NCBI GenBank assembly: GCA_016208015.1
Contig: JACQYW010000010.1
Span: 1-64,000, forward strand
DNA length: 64,000 nucleotides
Source of the DNA: Nitrosomonadales bacterium
GTDB lineage: Bacteria; Pseudomonadota; Gammaproteobacteria; Burkholderiales; Gallionellaceae
Direction of reading: 5' to 3'
The position numbers and the translations under genes were made by a program. Positions 58,464-64,000 of this stretch are shown piece by piece (positions within the stretch are counted from its first letter, which is position 1; each line of letters begins with the position of its first letter). A model generated the notes under the pieces. It had not been told where the DNA came from. It made no database searches and saw only the letters and a program-made list of their open reading frames with translations.

Positions 58464-61136
58464 ATGGCGACACAGCAACCTGATCACGATCCGCAAGAAA
58501 CCCAGGAGTGGCTGGACGCCCTCCAATCCGTACTGGAAAAGGAAGGCGCATCGCGCGCTCACTTCCTGCTGGATCAGCTGATCCACCATGCGCGCATGGC
58601 CGGCGACGACATGCCGATCAGTGCGACCACACCTTACCTCAACACCATCCCGCTCGAAAAAGAAGTGCGTTCGTCGGGCAACAAGGAACTGGAGCACCGC
58701 ATCCGCGCGTTGATGCGCTGGAACGCGATGGCGATCGTGATGAACGCCAACAAGGAATCGTCCGAGCTGGGCGGCCACATCGCCAGCTTCGCCTCGGCTG
58801 CCACTTTATATGATGTTGCGTTCAATCATTTCTTCCACGGCAAGACCGACGATCACGGCGGCGACCTGGTGTATTTCCAGGGTCACTCCTCGCCCGGCAT
58901 CTATGCGCGCGCCTTCCTCGAAGGCCGCATCAGCGAAGACCAGTTGCGCAAGTTCCGCCAGGAAGTGGACGGCGACGGCCTGTCCTCCTATCCGCACCCC
59001 TGGTTGATGCCCGATTTCTGGCAGTTCCCCACGGTGTCCATGGGCCTCGGCCCGCTGATGGCGATCTATCAGGCGCGCTTCATGCGTTACCTGCAACACC
59101 GTGAACTCGCCAAAACCAACGGCCGCAAAGTGTGGGCATTCCTCGGCGACGGCGAGACAGATGAACCGGAATCGCTGGGCGCGATCTCCATGGCGGGACG
59201 CGAGAAACTCGACAACCTGATCTTCGTGATCAACTGCAACCTGCAACGCCTCGACGGCCCGGTTCGCGGCAACGGCAAGATCATCCAGGAACTGGAAGGC
59301 GTGTTCCGCGGCGCCGGCTGGAACGTCATCAAGGTCATCTGGGGCGGCCGCTGGGACCGTCTGCTGGCCAAGGACAAGAGCGGCCTGTTGCTTAAACGCA
59401 TGGAAGAAGTGGTCGACGGCGAATACCAGACCTACAAGGCGCGCGATGGCGCTTATGTGCGCAAGGAATTCTTCGGCAAATATCCGGAGCTGCTGGAACT
59501 GGTCGCCGACATGTCGGACGACGAGATCTGGCACCTGAACCGCGGCGGCCACGACCCGCTCAAGGTGTTCGCGGCCTATACCGCAGCCAACCAGCACAAG
59601 GGCAAACCGACCGTGATCCTCGCCAAGACGGTGAAGGGCTACGGCATGGGCGCCTCCGGCGAAGCGCAGAACCCGACGCACCAGCAGAAGAAGATGGACG
59701 AAGAGTCGCTGCGCAAGTTCCGCGACCGCTTCAACATCCCGGTCACGGACGACCAGCTCTCCAAGCTGCCGTTCATCCGCCCGGCCGAGGACAGCCAGGA
59801 AGCCAAGTATCTGCGCGAACGAGGCGCAGCCATGGGCACCATCCCGGCACGCAAACCGGTCACCGACAAGCTCGTCATCCCCGACCTTTCCGCCTTCGAC
59901 GCCCTGTTGAAAGACAGCGAGGGCCGCGAGTTTTCCACCACCATGGCGTTCGTGCGTCTGCTCGGCGTGCTGGTGAAGGACAAGCACATCGGCAAGCAGA
60001 TCGTGCCCATCGTGCCAGACGAATCGCGCACCTTCGGTATGGAAGGCATGTTCCGCCAGCTCGGTATCTTCTCGCAAGTGGGACAGTTGTACACACCGCA
60101 GGACGCCGACCAGCTCATGTTCTACAAGGAGTCCGAGTCCGGACAGATCCTGCAGGAAGGCATCAACGAAGCGGGTGGCATGGCCGACTGGATCGCCGCG
60201 GCGACTTCCTACGCCAACCACGGCGTGGCGATGATCCCGTTCTACATCTACTACTCGATGTTCGGCTTCCAGCGCATCGGCGACATGGCCTGGGCGGCGG
60301 GCGACTTGCGCGCGCGCGGCTTCCTCATCGGCGGCACCGCCGGTCGCACCACCCTGAACGGCGAGGGCCTGCAGCACCAGGACGGCCATAGCCACCTGAT
60401 GGCCGCGACCATCCCCAACTGCGTGTCTTACGATCCGGCTTTCGCCTATGAACTGGCGGTGATCGTGCAGGACGGCATGCGCCGCATGCACCAGGAGCAG
60501 GAAGACGTGTTCTATTACCTCACAGTGATGAACGAGAACTACGCCCATCCCGCCATGCCGAAGGGCGCGGAAGCAGGCATCATCAAGGGCATGTACAAGT
60601 TCAGCGCAGGCAAGCCTGTCCAGAGCAAAGTCGACGTGGCCAAAGCCAGGGTACAGTTGCTGGGCAGCGGCACCATCCTGCGCGAAGTGATCGCCGCCGG
60701 CGAATTGCTGGAGAAGGATTTCGGCATCGCGGCCGATGTGTGGAGCGTGACCAGTTTCAACGAGCTGCGCCGCGAGGGCATCGATTGCGAACGCTGGAAC
60801 ACGCTGCATCCGGAAGCCAAGGCGCGCGTGAGCTACGTTGAACAGACGCTCGATGCGAAGATCCCGGTGATCGCCGCGACCGACTACATCCGCTCTTATG
60901 CCGACCAGATCCGCCCCTTCGTCAAGGCGCAGTACAAGACGCTGGGTACGGACGGTTTCGGCCGCTCGGACACGCGCAAGAAATTGCGCCACTTCTTCGA
61001 GGTGGACCGTTTCCACGTCGCCGTCGCCGCATTGAAGGCGCTGGCCGACGAGGGCACCATCCCGGCGGGCATCGTTACCAAGGCGATCAAGCTGTACAAG
61101 ATCAACCCCGACAAACCGAACCCAGTGACGGTTTAA
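58464..61136 (+). CDS. aceE: Pyruvate dehydrogenase E1, homodimeric type
   Basis: Decarboxylates pyruvate with thiamine diphosphate and passes the acetyl group to E2. The 890 residues match the single-chain proteobacterial E1. The thiamine site is GDGETDEPES near residue 229 with the distal Asn in FVINCNLQRLDG. Near the middle the pyrimidine-domain stretch MEGMFRQLGIFS is present. GGGAGAG precedes the ATG. aceF follows after 15 bases; no lpd (E3) follows. Confidence 0.97.
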   Translation: MATQQPDHDPQETQEWLDALQSVLEKEGASRAHFLLDQLIHHARMAGDDMPISATTPYLNTIPLEKEVRSSGNKELEHRIRALMRWNAMAIVMNANKESSELGGHIASFASAATLYDVAFNHFFHGKTDDHGGDLVYFQGHSSPGIYARAFLEGRISEDQLRKFRQEVDGDGLSSYPHPWLMPDFWQFPTVSMGLGPLMAIYQARFMRYLQHRELAKTNGRKVWAFLGDGETDEPESLGAISMAGREKLDNLIFVINCNLQRLDGPVRGNGKIIQELEGVFRGAGWNVIKVIWGGRWDRLLAKDKSGLLLKRMEEVVDGEYQTYKARDGAYVRKEFFGKYPELLELVADMSDDEIWHLNRGGHDPLKVFAAYTAANQHKGKPTVILAKTVKGYGMGASGEAQNPTHQQKKMDEESLRKFRDRFNIPVTDDQLSKLPFIRPAEDSQEAKYLRERGAAMGTIPARKPVTDKLVIPDLSAFDALLKDSEGREFSTTMAFVRLLGVLVKDKHIGKQIVPIVPDESRTFGMEGMFRQLGIFSQVGQLYTPQDADQLMFYKESESGQILQEGINEAGGMADWIAAATSYANHGVAMIPFYIYYSMFGFQRIGDMAWAAGDLRARGFLIGGTAGRTTLNGEGLQHQDGHSHLMAATIPNCVSYDPAFAYELAVIVQDGMRRMHQEQEDVFYYLTVMNENYAHPAMPKGAEAGIIKGMYKFSAGKPVQSKVDVAKARVQLLGSGTILREVIAAGELLEKDFGIAADVWSVTSFNELRREGIDCERWNTLHPEAKARVSYVEQTLDAKIPVIAATDYIRSYADQIRPFVKAQYKTLGTDGFGRSDTRKKLRHFFEVDRFHVAVAALKALADEGTIPAGIVTKAIKLYKINPDKPNPVTV

Positions 61137-61151
61137 GCCGAGGAGACCAGC

Positions 61152-62429
61152 GTGGCAGAAATCAAAAATGTAGTGGTGCCGGATATCGGCAATTTCAAGG
61201 ATGTGGCCGTCATCGAAGTCGCGGTGAAGGCGGGTGACAAAGTGTCTGCCGAGCAGGCGCTTATCTCGCTGGAGACCGACAAGGCGACCATCGATGTCCC
61301 CGCGCCGTTCGCAGGTGTCGTCAAGGAAGTAAAGGTCAAGGTCGGCGACAAGGTATCGGAAGGCGTTCTGATCGTGACGATCGAAGCCACCGCCGGCGCT
61401 GCCGCCGCACCGGCAGCGTCCAGCGCGCCAGCCAGTGTGGCGGCTGCTCCCGCACCAGTCCCCAAACCTGCGGTTGTCGCGGCACCCGTTGCCGCAGCGC
61501 CGACCGCGCCCGTTTCTTCCGGCGCAAGCGCGCACGCCAGCCCGTCCATCCGCCGCTTCGCCCGCGAGCTGGGCGTGAATCTGGCGCAAGTCGGCGGCAG
61601 CGGCGAGAAAGGCCGCGTCACCAAGGACGACGTGCAGAACTTCGTCAAACGATCACTGGCCGGTGGCGGCACAAGCACCGGCGGCACGCTGCCCGGTCTG
61701 CTGCCATGGCCGGATGTGGATTTTGCCAAGTTCGGCGCCATCGAAGCCAAGCCGCTGTCGCGCATCAAGAAGATCTCCGGCGCCAACCTGCACCGCAACT
61801 GGGTGATGATCCCGCATGTCACGCAGTTCGAGGAGGCCGACATCAGCGAGATGGAAGCTTTCCGCAAAGAGCTGGGTGCGGAGTATGCCAAGCAGAACAT
61901 CAAGATCACCCCGCTGGCCTTCATGCTCAAGGCATGCGCGATCACGCTCAAGCATTTCCCGGATTTCAACGCCTCGCTCGACGCCAGCGGCGAGAACCTG
62001 ATCCTGAAGAAATACATCCATATCGGCGTCGCCGTGGACACGCCGGACGGGCTGATGGTGCCGGTGATACGCGATGTGGACCAGAAGGGCATCGTGCAAT
62101 TGGCCAAGGAACTGGGTGAGGTCAGCGCCAAGGCGCGCGACAAGAAGATCACCGCAGCCGACATGCAGGGCGGCTGTTTCACCATCTCCAGCCTGGGCGG
62201 CATCGGCGGTACGGCGTTCACTCCCATCATCAACGCGCCGGAAGTCGCCATCCTCGGCGTGTCGCGCTCCAGCATGAAACCGGTGTGGAAAGACGGCGAG
62301 TTCGTACCGCGCCTGATGCTGCCGCTGTCGCTGTCCTACGACCACCGCGTGGTCGACGGCGCGGCCGGCGCGCGTTTCACCACCTACCTCGCGCATGTGC
62401 TGTCCGACATGCGCAGACTGGCGCTGTAA
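61152..62429 (+). CDS. aceF: Pyruvate dehydrogenase E2, dihydrolipoamide acetyltransferase
   Basis: Core of the pyruvate dehydrogenase complex. The 425 residues have a single lipoyl domain (1-76, lipoylated K44 in ETDKATIDV), an Ala/Pro linker (about 80-125), a peripheral-subunit-binding domain (about 130-170; [13 protein letters not shown]), and the catalytic domain with the active-site His in [12 protein letters not shown]. coli AceF has three lipoyl domains; one is less usual but fully functional in other species. The start is GTG. E3 (lpd) is not adjacent. Confidence 0.96.
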   Translation: MAEIKNVVVPDIGNFKDVAVIEVAVKAGDKVSAEQALISLETDKATIDVPAPFAGVVKEVKVKVGDKVSEGVLIVTIEATAGAAAAPAASSAPASVAAAPAPVPKPAVVAAPVAAAPTAPVSSGASAHASPSIRRFARELGVNLAQVGGSGEKGRVTKDDVQNFVKRSLAGGGTSTGGTLPGLLPWPDVDFAKFGAIEAKPLSRIKKISGANLHRNWVMIPHVTQFEEADISEMEAFRKELGAEYAKQNIKITPLAFMLKACAITLKHFPDFNASLDASGENLILKKYIHIGVAVDTPDGLMVPVIRDVDQKGIVQLAKELGEVSAKARDKKITAADMQGGCFTISSLGGIGGTAFTPIINAPEVAILGVSRSSMKPVWKDGEFVPRLMLPLSLSYDHRVVDGAAGARFTTYLAHVLSDMRRLAL

Positions 62430-62432
62430 ACA

Positions 62433-63098
62433 GTGGGCACAGCTCCCATCGGCATCCTCGGCGGCACGTTCGATCCCGTTCATCACGGGCATCTGCGTAT
62501 CGCACAGGAAGCACTGGAGCAATGTGAACTCGCCCAGGTCCGTTTCCTTCCCTGCGGCATACCGCCGCACCGCACCGCGCCGCATGCTCCGGCAAAGGCG
62601 CGCTGGGAGATGGTGCGCCTGGCACTGAACAGCCATCCCGACTTTCTTGTCGATGTGCGCGAAGTGTTCCGCAACGATCCCTGCTACACCGTGGACACGC
62701 TCACCGCCCTGCGCGCCGAACTCGGCGACCAGCAGCCGCTGTGCCTCGTCCTCGGCGGCGATGCCTTCCTGCAACTGCATACCTGGCACGAGTGGAAACG
62801 CCTGTTCGGCCTGGCGCACATCGTGGTGTTGCAACGCGCGGGCGGACAGCCGCTGGGCAATGCGATGAACGGCGCCGATGCCGCTTTGCAGGCCGAATAT
62901 CGGGCACGTCTCGCGCCCGGCGCGCGCGCCTTGCATGAATCCCCCGCCGGCGCGGTCTTCGTCGCCGACATGCCCGCGCTGGAGATATCCTCCACCGATA
63001 TCCGCCGCCGTTGCGCGGGCGGAAAGAGCATCCGTTACCTCGTGCCGGATACCGTCGCCAATTACATCAACACCAACTCACTCTACCGTACATGCTAA
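62433..63098 (+). CDS. nadD: Nicotinate-nucleotide adenylyltransferase
   Basis: Makes deamido-NAD from nicotinate mononucleotide and ATP. The 221 residues carry GILGGTFDPVHHGHLRIA with the GxFDPxHxGH nucleotidyltransferase site, and the late ISSTDIRRR loop. The start is GTG three bases after aceF. Its stop overlaps the rsfS start by seven bases. Confidence 0.95.
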   Translation: MGTAPIGILGGTFDPVHHGHLRIAQEALEQCELAQVRFLPCGIPPHRTAPHAPAKARWEMVRLALNSHPDFLVDVREVFRNDPCYTVDTLTALRAELGDQQPLCLVLGGDAFLQLHTWHEWKRLFGLAHIVVLQRAGGQPLGNAMNGADAALQAEYRARLAPGARALHESPAGAVFVADMPALEISSTDIRRRCAGGKSIRYLVPDTVANYINTNSLYRTC

Positions 63099-63445
63099 GC
63101 ACAGAAGAAAAGACCAAAGCCATCGTCGCCGCACTTGAAGACGTCAAGGCACTCGACATCAGCGTCATCGACACCAGCAAACTCAGCCCGCTGTTCGAAC
63201 GCATGATCGTCGCCAGCGCCCAATCCACGCGCCAGACCAAGGCGCTGTCCGACAATGTCGAAAAGAAGCTCAAGGAGCTGAATGAAGTACCGCTCAGCAC
63301 CGAAGGCGAGCAGAGCGGCGAATGGATACTGGTGGATTTCGGCGAGGTGCTGGTGCATATCATGCAACCTGCGGTGCGCGCTTATTACAATCTTGAAGAA
63401 CTCTGGGGCGTACAACCCAAGCAGCGCGCCCAAGCGGGCAAATGA
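63092..63445 (+). CDS. rsfS: Ribosomal silencing factor RsfS
   Basis: Binds L14 and keeps ribosomal subunits apart in poor conditions. ATG at 63092 gives 117 residues; the family core is [20 protein letters not shown], then [18 protein letters not shown] and YYNLEELWG. nadD-rsfS-rlmH is a very widely conserved order. The stop overlaps rlmH (ATGA). Confidence 0.96.
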   Translation: MLSTEEKTKAIVAALEDVKALDISVIDTSKLSPLFERMIVASAQSTRQTKALSDNVEKKLKELNEVPLSTEGEQSGEWILVDFGEVLVHIMQPAVRAYYNLEELWGVQPKQRAQAGK

Positions 63446-63912
63446 AACTGCTGATCCTGGCGGTAGGCAACAAGATGCCGTCGTGGATCACCGAGGGCTT
63501 CAACGAGTACGCCAAGCGCATGCCGCGCGAAACCACGATCTCGCTGGTCGAGATCAAGCCGGAAGCGCGCAACAGCGGCAAGACCCCCGCGCAGATCATG
63601 GAAGCCGAAGCGCAGCGCATCAAGGCCGCCCTGCCCGCATCGGCCCTGTGCATCGCGCTTGACGAACACGGCACCACCCCCACCACCAAACAACTCACCC
63701 GGCAGATGCAGGACTGGATGCGGCAGGGACGCGACGTCGCCTTCATCATCGGCGGCGCCGACGGACTGCACGAATCCGTCAAACAGCAGGCGCAGCAGTT
63801 GTTGGCGCTCTCCGCTTTCACCTTGCCGCACGGCATGGTGCGGGTGCTGCTGGCGGAACAACTGTATCGGGCGCACAGCCTGATGCACAATCACCCGTAT
63901 CATCGCGAATGA
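63442..63912 (+). CDS. rlmH: 23S rRNA (pseudouridine-1915-N3)-methyltransferase RlmH
   Basis: SPOUT-family enzyme of 156 residues. [27 protein letters not shown] and the C-terminal [20 protein letters not shown] form the knotted AdoMet site. Length is normal (about 155). Confidence 0.97.
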   Translation: MKLLILAVGNKMPSWITEGFNEYAKRMPRETTISLVEIKPEARNSGKTPAQIMEAEAQRIKAALPASALCIALDEHGTTPTTKQLTRQMQDWMRQGRDVAFIIGGADGLHESVKQQAQQLLALSAFTLPHGMVRVLLAEQLYRAHSLMHNHPYHRE

Positions 63913-63913
63913 C

Positions 63914-64000
63914 ATGAGCAGCCGACATCCGCACATCTACCTCGCCTCGCAAAGTCCGCGCCGCCGCGAACTGCTCAAGCAGATCGGCGTGCGTTACGAG
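63914..64000 (+). CDS. maf: Maf-family nucleotide pyrophosphatase, cut by the window end
   Basis: Only the first 29 codons are present. They include [18 protein letters not shown], the conserved N-terminal loop (S-x-SPRR-x-LL) of Maf/YhdE/YceF house-cleaning pyrophosphatases. ATG is one base after the rlmH stop, and rlmH-maf is a common pair. Confidence 0.88.
   Translation, partial: MSSRHPHIYLASQSPRRRELLKQIGVRYE

Noticed and set aside
58806-61589. 927-residue minus-strand frame opposite aceE
   Set aside because: His/Arg/Gly-rich antisense frame produced by high GC; aceE and aceF on the plus strand have full family motifs.
1-64000. CRISPR array, prophage or defence island
   Set aside because: No regularly spaced direct repeats, no phage structural or restriction genes, and almost every interval is filled by core genes.

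Overview
The window reads as chromosome of a GC-rich betaproteobacterium. The gene order (pilC-pilD-coaE-zapD-yacG; a full mra/dcw cluster with murB between murC and ddl; lpxC, a DciA-type gene, an M23 peptidase and secA in a row; rpsP-rimM-trmD-rplS) and the protein style fit Nitrosomonadales. Two small c-type cytochromes and the general flavour make a Gallionellaceae-like (iron-oxidiser type) host plausible. The family-level placement is inference and was not tested. Nearly all of the window is core genome. Clearly mobile or foreign material is limited to the left edge (about 1-2080) and possibly some short AT-rich or palindromic intergenic pieces.

Layout. 1-1332: an IS256-family element whose right terminal repeat supplies the stop codon of an AT-rich hypothetical gene (1309-1992). 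2084-6957: a branched-chain amino-acid-type ABC transporter (livJ, livH, livM, livG, livF, all minus), with a hairpin after livJ and a large imperfect palindrome between livM and livG. 7090-10505 (minus): two related monohaem cytochromes c (one soluble, one lipid-anchored), an orphan ParA ATPase and ilvD. 10580-17568 (plus): lgt, pldA, a CNNM/CBS transporter, pilC, pilD, coaE, zapD, yacG. 17550-24851 (minus): Nudix-ThiE fusion, DUF815 ATPase, argJ, a cNMP-binding protein, secA, M23 peptidase. 24884-26660 (plus): DciA-like protein and a CapA-family protein.

26665-45341 (minus): lpxC and the whole division and cell-wall cluster from mraZ to ftsZ, with many 4-bp start/stop overlaps. It is led by a sigma70-type promoter and four MraZ boxes at exact 10-bp spacing. 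45609-45962 (minus): RNase P RNA. 46042-46097: a REP-like inverted pair. 46122-49336 (minus): small membrane protein, ppx, phoU, rpiA. 49471-49546: tRNA-Ala(CGC). 49561-52882 (minus): xerD and ogt, then the ribosomal/tRNA-modification operon rpsP-rimM-trmD-rplS with its own promoter and terminator. 52990-53802 (minus): a CcsA/HemX-like membrane protein. 53897-64000 (plus): ffh, a HAD phosphatase, ilvA, a TfoX N-domain protein, 5-formyl-THF cyclo-ligase, aceE, aceF, nadD, rsfS, rlmH and the first codons of a Maf protein.

No CRISPR array, prophage, toxin-antitoxin pair or recognisable defence system was seen. No stretch longer than about 300 bases lacks a gene. The observations most worth a second look are the palindrome inside the liv operon, the MraZ operator array, the REP-like pair, the IS-terminated gene and a decayed-looking AT-rich reading frame beside rnpB.
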